From JAOUFP01 sp963801505 (GTDB lineage Bacteria > Nitrospirota > Thermodesulfovibrionia > Thermodesulfovibrionales > UBA6898), in contig CAWDEY010000026.1 of the NCBI GenBank assembly GCA_963801505.1, positions 1-64,000 on the forward strand: a stretch of 64,000 nucleotides of DNA, given 5' to 3'. A program made the position numbers and the translations under genes. Positions 17,540-24,276 of the stretch are shown one piece after another. The notes under the pieces are model-generated. The model saw nothing but the letters and a program-made list of their open reading frames with translations, searched no databases and was not told the origin of the DNA. How positions within the stretch are numbered: position 1 is the first letter of the stretch; each line of letters starts with the position of its first letter.

Positions 17540-18433
17540 CTAACGCTTAGGTCTTCGAGTAGGTCTTCCGGCAGGCCTTCCAGTAGGTCGTTGGGCGGAT
17601 TTTTCCGTGGATCTGCCAGTACGCCTCTCAGCAGGTTTACCAGTAGATCTTCCAGCCGGTTTTTCGGTGAATCTTCTGGTGGGTCGACCAGTGGGTCTTT
17701 CGGTCGGTCGTTCATTGCGTCTACCAGCAGGTCTTTCATATGATCTTTCAGCGGGTCTACCAGTAGATCTTCCAGCCGGTTTTTCAGTGAATCTTCTGGT
17801 GGGTCGACCAGTGGGTCTTTCGGCCGGTCTTTCATTGCGTCTACCAGCAGGTCTTTCATAGGATCTTTCAGTGGGTCTGTCAGTAGATCTTCCAGCCGGT
17901 TTTTCAGTGAATCTTCTGGTGGGTCGACCAGTGGATCTTTCGGTCGGTCGTTCAGTAGTTCTACCAGCAGGTCTTTCATAGGATCTTCCAGTCGGTCGAG
18001 CAATGGATCTTCCATCCGGTTTTTCAGCGAACCTTCTGGTGGGTCGACCAGTGGATCTTTCGGTCGGTCTTTCTGTAAATCTTCCGGTGGGTCTACTGGT
18101 GCTGCTGCGCTCTTTGTGTACACCCTTTATTTCCCTGGGTTGGGAGTGTTCCTCCCAGGCTCCTTCCGGCTTGGACTCCTTAAGAGTCTGACTGGATTTT
18201 GTACCATTTTTTACCCTTATTCTCTGGCCCCGGATAAGTTTGCCATCAAGGGCCTTGATTGCTGCTTCGGCTTCGGATTTCTCCGGCATATCAACAAACC
18301 CAAACCCCTTTGATGCGCCTGATTGTTGGTCGGTGACTATGTTGAATGAGTTTACCTTCCCAAATTTCAGGAACATCTGCGCCAGGTCTCTTTCAGTTAC
18401 AGCCTTGGGTAAATTGCGAACAAGTATATTCAA
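17540..18433 (-). CDS. RRM RNA-binding protein with long Arg/Pro-rich repeat tail
   Basis: Residues about 1-77 form an RNA recognition motif: NILVRNLPKAVTERDL contains RNP2, and GASKGFGFVDM is a good RNP1. Bacterial RRM proteins are usually only 80-110 residues, but this one is 297. The remaining 200 residues are repeats of short RPTGR / RPAGR / ERSTGRPTRRFTEKP units, very basic and probably disordered. They are encoded by ~120-bp tandem DNA repeats. The tail could bind RNA or drive condensation, much as RGG tails do in eukaryotes; that is inference. It has its own upstream region ending at repeat copy B. Confidence 0.88.
   Translation of the reverse strand: MNILVRNLPKAVTERDLAQMFLKFGKVNSFNIVTDQQSGASKGFGFVDMPEKSEAEAAIKALDGKLIRGQRIRVKNGTKSSQTLKESKPEGAWEEHSQPREIKGVHKERSSTSRPTGRFTERPTERSTGRPTRRFAEKPDGRSIARPTGRSYERPAGRTTERPTERSTGRPTRRFTEKPAGRSTDRPTERSYERPAGRRNERPAERPTGRPTRRFTEKPAGRSTGRPAERSYERPAGRRNERPTERPTGRPTRRFTEKPAGRSTGKPAERRTGRSTEKSAQRPTGRPAGRPTRRPKR
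17630..18090. repeat. ~120-bp tandem repeats inside the RRM gene
   Basis: Near-identical DNA units of about 120 bp (for example the segments starting near 17640, 17760 and 17880) sit in tandem and preserve frame, encoding the 40-residue tail unit of the RRM protein. Their high identity implies recent expansion or continuing unequal recombination. Confidence 0.85.
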
Positions 18434-18461
18434 TGATAACTCCTTATTATTTTCTTCCTGA

Positions 18462-18833
18462 TTATGTATATATGATTATACACCTTAACCGTTGCATAAA
18501 AATTGACTCATGGGCGAGCAAGACCGATAACAAAAGCATTTTGCAGTGAGGGTGCATTCAAAGGTGGGCCATAAGACCCGCCCCTGAATAATGCTAAATA
18601 ATGCTGAATGTCGATTGGTTTAGAGCTGTTTTTGTGCGGCCGGGGTCGGCAAGCTAACTGATTGAAGTCATTGATGAAAACTCAAAAATAGGGCTGTTTT
18701 TAATGCTTGGAAGGGTATTTTCGCTGGCAAAATAGGCTACCTAAGAAAGTCTTCTAATCCAGGCGGGATTGCTGCCAGACGTCCAACGTGCTACCATGGG
18801 GTAAAGGCCTTTTGTCGAACAATTATAATTACC
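18462..18833. other. Intergenic region with repeat copy B
   Basis: These 372 bases separate the divergent RRM gene and the IF-2-like gene. Apart from repeat copy B and presumed promoters, nothing is recognised. Confidence 0.6.
18636..18755. repeat. 120-bp direct repeat, copy B
   Basis: Same orientation and length as 16573-16693. Differences are scattered single bases plus one or two short gaps. It ends about 80 bases before the start codon of the IF-2-like gene, so it may carry that gene's promoter. Confidence 0.75.
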
Positions 18834-19556
18834 ATGCACCACAAACATAAAGAAGTCCACCATTCGGAGAAGTCACTGACAAAGGCGCCGATACCGGCTG
18901 GTGACGGCGAAAAGCCGAAGCTTGAACTTGTCCTCAAATCCGACTCTGACGGGAGTATGGAAGCTCTCGAAAAAAGCATATCCGGTCTGTCCCTCGCTTC
19001 AGTCGATCTCGACATCATTCATCGCGGCATAGGTAACATCAATAAGTCAGACGTCCTGATGGCAGAGACCGGCAGCAGACTCATTATCGGCTTTCAGGTC
19101 GATCTGCTGCCTGGCATAGACAGCCTTCTCAGAACCCACCGCGTCGAGGTCCGACTGTATAACGTGATATATAATGTGACCGTTGATGTCGAAACAATCG
19201 CAGAAGCAATCGGGTCGCGGGGTCCAGGGGAACAGACAGTCGGCTCTGCAAGGATCATAGCCATTTTCAGGAGTACCCGGAAGGGGATCATCATCGGGTG
19301 CAAAGTCCAGGAAGGTCATCTGGCTGTAGGACAGCACTTTCGTATCATCTCTGCAATGGGTCTTGTGTACTCCGGAAGGATTGAGTCTATGCATACCGGG
19401 GAAACGGCCATACAAAAAGCCGATCAGGGACAGCAGGTCGGCATTAAGATCAGGGATTTCAAAGGGGCAAGGATTGGGGACCTCGTTGAAAGTTACCGTT
19501 TATTAAAGAGTCCTCCTGCCTGGAACCCGACCGGCAAGGTCTTCAGAAATTACTAA
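18834..19556 (+). CDS. Stand-alone IF-2 C-terminal-like protein (domains III and IV only)
   Basis: The 240-residue protein aligns with the C-terminal part of translation initiation factor IF-2. LELVLKSDSDGSMEALEKSI matches the start of IF-2 domain III; IIHRGIGNINKSDV, IIGFQVD and VIYNVTVDVE follow. Next come AIFRSTRKGIIIGCKVQEG and the fMet-tRNA-binding-type beta barrel ending IRDFKGARIGDLVESY. The whole G domain is missing, and the N-terminus is a short His/Lys-rich tail starting MHHKHKEVHH, so this is not just a 3' fragment with random sequence in front. It is divergent from true IF-2. It might compete for initiator tRNA or act in ribosome stress; this is speculation. No ribosome site is obvious before the ATG. 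Confidence 0.8.
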   Translation: MHHKHKEVHHSEKSLTKAPIPAGDGEKPKLELVLKSDSDGSMEALEKSISGLSLASVDLDIIHRGIGNINKSDVLMAETGSRLIIGFQVDLLPGIDSLLRTHRVEVRLYNVIYNVTVDVETIAEAIGSRGPGEQTVGSARIIAIFRSTRKGIIIGCKVQEGHLAVGQHFRIISAMGLVYSGRIESMHTGETAIQKADQGQQVGIKIRDFKGARIGDLVESYRLLKSPPAWNPTGKVFRNY

Positions 19557-19753
19557 GCGAAATAGCGGTCATGCTTTCCCGAGAGGTCTGCCTGCGCTTT
19601 TTTGACCTTCAGAGCAAACGCCATACAGGTCGGCAGGCCGCACTTGCCGCAGTTTGTCTTCGGCAGCTGTTTGTAGATCGTCATCATCCTGATCTGATTT
19701 TTCAGGAAGTCAGCTTTCAGACCATGAGCAGGATCAGGATTATTCCATTGCAT
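19553..19753 (-). CDS. Small 4Fe-4S domain protein
   Basis: The 66-residue product contains IYKQLPKTNCGKCGLPTCMA, the CX2CX4C part of the four-Cys Fe-S domain found at the start of the corrinoid iron-sulfur protein and in redox-enzyme subunits. A fourth Cys in the canonical position (CX2CX4CX16C) is not visible, since the protein ends DLSGKHDRYFA. It may start at M23 or M24. It overlaps the convergent IF-2-like gene by 4 bases. Role unknown. Confidence 0.65.
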   Translation of the reverse strand: MQWNNPDPAHGLKADFLKNQIRMMTIYKQLPKTNCGKCGLPTCMAFALKVKKAQADLSGKHDRYFA

Positions 19754-19886
19754 TTTTCAAATAGGGCATAAATTCAAGGGTGAGGCAGCAACCTTTCCAG
19801 GGTTACTCACACAGTCCGGGGCAACTTTTTATTTTTTTGAAGTATAATTTATATATTCTTTATAAAGAAGCAATAAAAGGTGCCCC

Positions 19887-20585
19887 ATGAATTCAATTTT
19901 AGTGGTTGAAGACGACAGGAAGATCGCCAGGGTCGTAAAAGTTTATCTCGAAGACGCAGGCTATAAGGTGGTCCATGTGGAAAAGGGGAAGGACGCGATA
20001 GCCTTTGCCATGAAAGAGCTGCCGCTTGCAGTGATACTCGACCTGGGGCTGCCTGATACAAGCGGAGAAGAGGTCTGTCAGGAGTTAAAGGAGATGGGCG
20101 ATTTCCCTATTATAATGCTGACAGCAAAATATTCCGAAGAAGAGAGGGTCGCGGGCTTTGCACTTGGCGCTGATGACTATGTGGTAAAGCCCTTCAGCCC
20201 AAAAGAGCTTGTATACAGGGTCAAGGCTGTTCTTAGAAGGTCAATGAAAGGCGACAGGGAAGTTTTGGAGCCCATGAGCTTCAACAACGCCGGCCTTGTG
20301 ATAGACGGCCAGGGTTATGAAGTGAAAAAAAAGGGGGAACTGCTGAAGATCACTCCGACTGAATTCAAGGTCCTCTACAGTCTTGCCTCTGCGCCCGGCA
20401 AGGTTTTTACGCGTGAGGACCTTGTTGAAAAGGCGCTGGGCTACCAGTTTGAAGGCTATGAACGGAGCATAGATGCTCACATAAAGAACATAAGGCATAA
20501 GATCGAGGATGATCCCAGAAATCCGGCATTCATATTAACAATATACGGCGTTGGCTACAGGTTTTCAGGAAAAAGAGATGCTTAA
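19887..20585 (+). CDS. OmpR/PhoB-family response regulator
   Basis: A receiver domain (residues 1-115) has the acidic pocket VVEDDRK, phosphoacceptor Asp in VILDLGLPDTSG, and the Lys in VVKPFSPKEL. A winged-helix DNA-binding domain (about 135-230) ends GVGYRFSG. It acts as a transcription factor activated by the kinase encoded immediately downstream, whose start overlaps by 8 bases. Target genes are unknown; the triheme cytochrome gene downstream is a possible one. Confidence 0.95.
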   Translation: MNSILVVEDDRKIARVVKVYLEDAGYKVVHVEKGKDAIAFAMKELPLAVILDLGLPDTSGEEVCQELKEMGDFPIIMLTAKYSEEERVAGFALGADDYVVKPFSPKELVYRVKAVLRRSMKGDREVLEPMSFNNAGLVIDGQGYEVKKKGELLKITPTEFKVLYSLASAPGKVFTREDLVEKALGYQFEGYERSIDAHIKNIRHKIEDDPRNPAFILTIYGVGYRFSGKRDA

Positions 20586-21987
20586 GAGCCTATGGTCCAA
20601 GTTTCTCCTGCTGCTGATCTCTGTTGTTGCGATCGGTCTTTCTGCAACCCTCCTGCTTAGGGAGCTGATGGTAAAGGATTTCAGGGAATATCTGGAAGGC
20701 GAGAGGGAAGACAGGGCCTACTGGGTAACAGCTTCACTGGAAAGTTCATATGATAAATATAATGGCTGGCGTCAGGAGAGCATCATAGAAAATACAGTAT
20801 GGGCGATGATGCTGGGCATCGAGATGAAGCTCTTTGATACAGACGGGGACCTTATTATGGATACGGACAAGGCCATTGATACTCTTTCGCCTTTTGTGAA
20901 AAAAAGGCTCAATGCCATCTCTGCGCACAGGGTAAAGGAAGGCAACAGCCACTTTACTCCTTATACGCTATTTCTGGGCGGCAGGCAGATAGGACGCCTT
21001 GATGTGAAGTTCCTCTCCCCACAAAAAGAGAGGGTCTTTATCAGGAGGTCCAACCGATTTCTCCTTATATCGCTGCTGGCCCTCGGAGGTATAGCTGTGC
21101 TCCTGAGCATTGTTTTTTCCAGGAAGATGACGAGACCCATCAAGGCGCTCACCTCAGCTACAGCTGCCATAGAAGAAGGTGATTTTAAAAGCAGGGTGGG
21201 GACCTCAGGCGATGATGAGATAGGAAACCTCTCTGACGCCTTCAACAGGATGGCCCAGAAACTCGAGGTCCAGGAGGCGCTCAGAAAAAAGCTGACTTCA
21301 AATATTGCCCATGAACTCAGAACGCCCATCAGCGCTGTAAGGGGTGAGCTTGAGGGGATGATGGACGGCCTGATATCTGTAGATAAAGAGGCCCTGCAAT
21401 CCTTGTACTCGGAGATCGGCAGGCTGAAAACCATTCTTGAGGGCATAGAGGACCTTTCTCAGGCAGAGGCGAGCAGTCTTATGGTCAGGAAAAAGCACCT
21501 GCAGTTGCGGCCTTTTTTGAGAAACATAACAGACAGGTTCGGAAAGACCTTTATGGATAAAGGCATTACGCTTGAACTCCTTTGCGATGAAGATGCTGCT
21601 GTCAGCGCTGATCCTGATAAACTCAGCCAGATCATCATTAACCTCCTAAGCAATGCCATGAAGGCCACTGAAAAGGGGAGCGTGAGCATCGTAGTGCGGA
21701 AGCGCGAAAGATCGGAAGATCGGAAGGAAAAAACCTTAGAAACTTCCGCGCCTCCGCGGCTCCGCCCTGACACTGATTTCATCGAAATCAGCGTATCCGA
21801 CACAGGCTGCGGCATCAGGGACTCTGATCTCCCCTTTATATTCGAACGCTTCTACAGGATATCAAAGGGCGGACTCGGTATCGGCCTCACCATTGTGAAA
21901 GAACTGGCGGAGGCGCACGGGGGGAAGATCAATGTGCAGAGCAGCTACGGCAAAGGCTCTGTCTTTACCCTGATACTCCCGGCCTGA
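20578..21987 (+). CDS. Membrane sensor histidine kinase
   Basis: The kinase has a first membrane helix at residues 7-25, a periplasmic sensor region of about 135 residues, a second helix near 165-183, then HAMP, HisKA with the phosphoacceptor in SNIAHELRTPISAVRG, and an HATPase domain with NLLSNAMKA, DTGCGI and GLGIGLTIVKELAEAHGG. Length (469) is ordinary for BaeS/PhoR-like kinases. Between the HATPase N and G1 boxes there is a Lys/Glu/Arg/Pro-rich insert (DNA 21712-21775) that looks like an inserted simple sequence. It starts at the ATG at 20578, translationally coupled to the regulator gene. Confidence 0.95.
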   Translation: MLKSLWSKFLLLLISVVAIGLSATLLLRELMVKDFREYLEGEREDRAYWVTASLESSYDKYNGWRQESIIENTVWAMMLGIEMKLFDTDGDLIMDTDKAIDTLSPFVKKRLNAISAHRVKEGNSHFTPYTLFLGGRQIGRLDVKFLSPQKERVFIRRSNRFLLISLLALGGIAVLLSIVFSRKMTRPIKALTSATAAIEEGDFKSRVGTSGDDEIGNLSDAFNRMAQKLEVQEALRKKLTSNIAHELRTPISAVRGELEGMMDGLISVDKEALQSLYSEIGRLKTILEGIEDLSQAEASSLMVRKKHLQLRPFLRNITDRFGKTFMDKGITLELLCDEDAAVSADPDKLSQIIINLLSNAMKATEKGSVSIVVRKRERSEDRKEKTLETSAPPRLRPDTDFIEISVSDTGCGIRDSDLPFIFERFYRISKGGLGIGLTIVKELAEAHGGKINVQSSYGKGSVFTLILPA

Positions 21988-22097
21988 GATCTTCACAATT
22001 CTTCATAATCTTTTCGCCATCCATTCATAATTATTTGCTAAGCTGTCTGTGAACAGAATAATACTGTTGAAATATTATTGAAAAGGAGGTGAAGATT

Positions 22098-22412
22098 ATG
22101 AAGATTATGATTTCAGTATTAACAATCATGCTTGCTGTCATGTTCGCTGGCAGCGCGATGGCTGTCCCATCCGGCAAGACCCTCGTATTTGACAGCCCTA
22201 TGGGCAAGGTCACATTTGACGGAAAGATCCATGCTGACAAAGGCCTCAAATGCGGCGATTGTCACACAAAGATTTTCAAGATGAAGAAAGGCGCTGATAA
22301 AATTACCATGGCTGACATGAACGCAGGCAAAAACTGCGGTACATGCCATAATGGCGAAAAAGCCTTTAAGTCCAGCGATGCCGCAAACTGCGCCAAGTGT
22401 CATAAGAAGTAA
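22098..22412 (+). CDS. Triheme c-type cytochrome (c7-like)
   Basis: A 104-residue periplasmic cytochrome. A signal peptide (to AGSAMA) is followed by three CX2CH heme sites (CGDCH, CGTCH, CAKCH) and a conserved FDSPMGKVTFDGKIHADKG that supplies the sixth-ligand His residues. This is the layout of c7-type triheme cytochromes that move electrons between inner-membrane pools and outer acceptors. I take the ATG at 22098, eight bases after AGGAGG, rather than the GTG in the ribosome site. A clear terminator follows at 22436. Confidence 0.92.
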   Translation: MKIMISVLTIMLAVMFAGSAMAVPSGKTLVFDSPMGKVTFDGKIHADKGLKCGDCHTKIFKMKKGADKITMADMNAGKNCGTCHNGEKAFKSSDAANCAKCHKK

Positions 22413-22435
22413 GAAAAAAGACACATACTGAGTTG

Positions 22436-22464
22436 GAAGGCGACCGCGAGGTCGCCTTCTTTTT
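22436..22464 (+). terminator. Intrinsic terminator
   Basis: GAAGGCGACC-GCGA-GGTCGCCTTC followed by TTTTT, 24 bases after the cytochrome stop codon: a textbook rho-independent terminator. Confidence 0.93.
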
Positions 22465-22640
22465 GTGCAGGGCAGAAAGGGGTATGCGTGCTGATTTGCA
22501 GTATGCAATTAGCTAAAGGACAGCTGTCTTCTGCCAAATCAGATGCAGTAGAGGCACAAGACTTCAGAAAAAACGTTATTGACCTGAGGGGAGATAATCA
22601 CTATAATTTTGAGAGAACAAAACGGGGGTATCAAAAGTCT

Positions 22641-22964
22641 ATGAGAAAAGCAATCCTCTTGGGTCTTTTCGTGACGATGTTGTATTTTTGTTCTTTGACT
22701 TTTGTAGGCGCTGAAGATGCGTCTCCGTATGGAGGCTACAAAAAAGGACCTGCGGATGCCGGATATGGGGAAAAGAGACCTGTAACGACTGTTGAAGAGG
22801 CCAGAAAGGCCCTGACAGAATATTATGCTAAAAAGGACGTGAAGATAGGCGAAATCAGAGAGCAGGAATTGTTCTTTGAGGCAGAGATCAGAGACAAGAA
22901 TAATAACCTGGTCGACAAGGTGATAGTTGACAAGAGGACAGGCAGGATCAGGTCGACCTACTAA
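22641..22964 (+). CDS. Small secreted PepSY-like protein
   Basis: From the ATG at 22641 the product is 107 residues: a signal peptide (KAILLGLFVTMLYFCSLTFVGA), a short Gly/Tyr/Pro-rich stretch, then about 65 residues beginning TTVEEARKALTEYYAKKD and ending DKRTGRIRSTY. The latter resembles a single PepSY-like module. Upstream frame extension to 22488 lacks signal-like sequence and is not adopted. Function unknown. Confidence 0.75.
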   Translation: MRKAILLGLFVTMLYFCSLTFVGAEDASPYGGYKKGPADAGYGEKRPVTTVEEARKALTEYYAKKDVKIGEIREQELFFEAEIRDKNNNLVDKVIVDKRTGRIRSTY

Positions 22965-22987
22965 CAAAAAGCCTCATAGGAATTCGA

Positions 22988-23248
22988 ATGTCACATACTT
23001 TTACTGTACAACTCAACGATGACATACCTTCGGTCCTGAAAAAGGTTGAATCAGAGATAACAGGCAGCGGAGGCAATTTTAAAGGCAACCCGGAAAAAGG
23101 CTCTTTTGATGGAAAGTCTTTGTTAGGGCTTATCAGGGGAGAATATTGCTGTCTCCCCGGCAACGAAATGAGAATTACCATTACGCACAAGCCATTTCTT
23201 GTGCCTTATCATGTGATTGAAGCCGAGATAAGGAAGTATTTCCTTTAG
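22988..23248 (+). CDS. Hypothetical small protein
   Basis: An 86-residue soluble protein (SHTFTVQLNDDIPSVLKKVE, later KSLLGLIRGEYCC) with alternating strands and helices. It has a form seen in uncharacterised small cytosolic proteins of anaerobes, but no motif gives function. It follows the previous gene by 23 bases and may share its transcript. Confidence 0.6.
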   Translation: MSHTFTVQLNDDIPSVLKKVESEITGSGGNFKGNPEKGSFDGKSLLGLIRGEYCCLPGNEMRITITHKPFLVPYHVIEAEIRKYFL

Positions 23249-23344
23249 GTAAAAAGCCTGTATTGCCTGTTTTCCCTTTCCATGCTGCACCCCTGACTCT
23301 CAGCAGTTATTTAGTGTCTATGTATAAACCTAAAAACGGCAGTT

Positions 23345-23482
23345 CATTCACCACGGAGGCACAGAGACGCTGAGAAAACGTGGGTTTGAGGCAAATAGGG
23401 GACTGACCAATTTGGTTGCCCCTATCCTGCCCGTAACTCCTTGATTTTACTCTGTGATCTCTGCGTTCTGTGGACTCTTTTT
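23345..23482. repeat. Inverted pair of CACAGAG-type dispersed repeats
   Basis: ACCACGGAGGCACAGAGACGC at 23349 and its approximate reverse complement around 23450-23475 face each other, about 85 bases apart. Repeats of this sequence type are known as intergenic elements in many Nitrospirota and deltaproteobacterial genomes. Confidence 0.55.
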
Positions 23483-23501
23483 TTTGGATAAAATAAATAT
23501 T

Positions 23502-23581
23502 TGTCATCCTCCGGCTTGACCGGGGGATCCAGAAAATATTGAAAACACTGGATTCCCGCTTACTGAACGCGGGAATGACAG
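23502..23581. repeat. Palindromic REP-like repeat, family Q, copy 1
   Basis: Contains GGATTCCCGC and GCGGGAATGAC arms around a short loop, preceded by a GTCATCCTCCGGCTTGACCG block. A second member is at 46606-46690. Extragenic palindromes like this often sit at the ends of transcription units. Confidence 0.7.
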
Positions 23582-23608
23582 ACAAAAAAAGCACTTTGCA
23601 CACAGACA

Positions 23609-24130
23609 CTATTTAGCAGAAGGCGTCGGCACAGCCGGGTAGCGCTTTTCCACTTCCTGCAGGATATCTTCCCTTAGTTTTAAGATCTCTTTCCGAAATG
23701 CCTTATCAGCCAATATTCCCTCTGGGATGGCATCAAACCTGTGATTGATCGTCTCACGCAGAAATTCACTGACCTGCTTTACCTGCTGGTTGATCGAGGC
23801 CTGGGTATCGTAAGTGGCATCGATAAGCGTGCTGATCTGTTGGTTGTTGATGTCCAGTTTTTCATCGATCGAGGCAAAAGCAGTAAGTAATTGATCGAGC
23901 CTCTCGACAGTCTGTTTAGCTGAGATGGCGGTAAGTTGAGGGAGACCCATTATCTGGCCGTCGCATACACCAAAGGGGTTGCTATCACTCGGCTGTGTCC
24001 ATTTGCCCAGGCAGATCTGCGGTCCCCAGGCATTCGCAAAAAAGCTGTAATCGTCCTCGGCCTGGGCCGGCGTCACACTTGCAATGAACAATGCCAACCC
24101 GATAGCAGTTACATAATATAATGTTTTCAT
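23609..24130 (-). CDS. Secreted protein with coiled-coil middle region
   Basis: A 173-residue protein with a signal peptide (to TPAQA), a segment with two Cys (ICLGKW and FGVCDG), and a helical region rich in heptads (QTVERLDQLLTAFASIDEKL and following) that probably forms a coiled coil. It is preceded by AGGAGGAAC. It has the look of a periplasmic structural or sensory accessory protein; I do not recognise the family. Confidence 0.75.
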   Translation of the reverse strand: MKTLYYVTAIGLALFIASVTPAQAEDDYSFFANAWGPQICLGKWTQPSDSNPFGVCDGQIMGLPQLTAISAKQTVERLDQLLTAFASIDEKLDINNQQISTLIDATYDTQASINQQVKQVSEFLRETINHRFDAIPEGILADKAFRKEILKLREDILQEVEKRYPAVPTPSAK

Positions 24131-24276
24131 GGTTCCTCCTGTCTAATTTTTCAATTTGAAAACCCCGGGGTCCTCCCGGAGGTTTTGGATTTGTCGGGAC
24201 TCTAAACTATAAATTAAGACATGGTCAATATGCTGATTGTAGCACGAGCAGGTCCCTTTCCAGCGTCCCTTTGAGG

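Larger units (their letters stand above)
23249..23608. other. Intergenic region made of degenerate repeats
   Basis: About 360 bases with no gene. It holds a CACGGAGGCACAGAGACGC-type repeat (23345-23375), a reversed CTCTGTGATCTCTGCGTTCTG copy near 23450, and a GGATTCCCGC...GCGGGAATGAC palindromic repeat (23502-23581). Confidence 0.7.

Noticed and set aside
17630..18090. Possible CRISPR array
   Set aside because: The ~120-bp units are direct, coding, without spacers, and keep the RRM protein frame.
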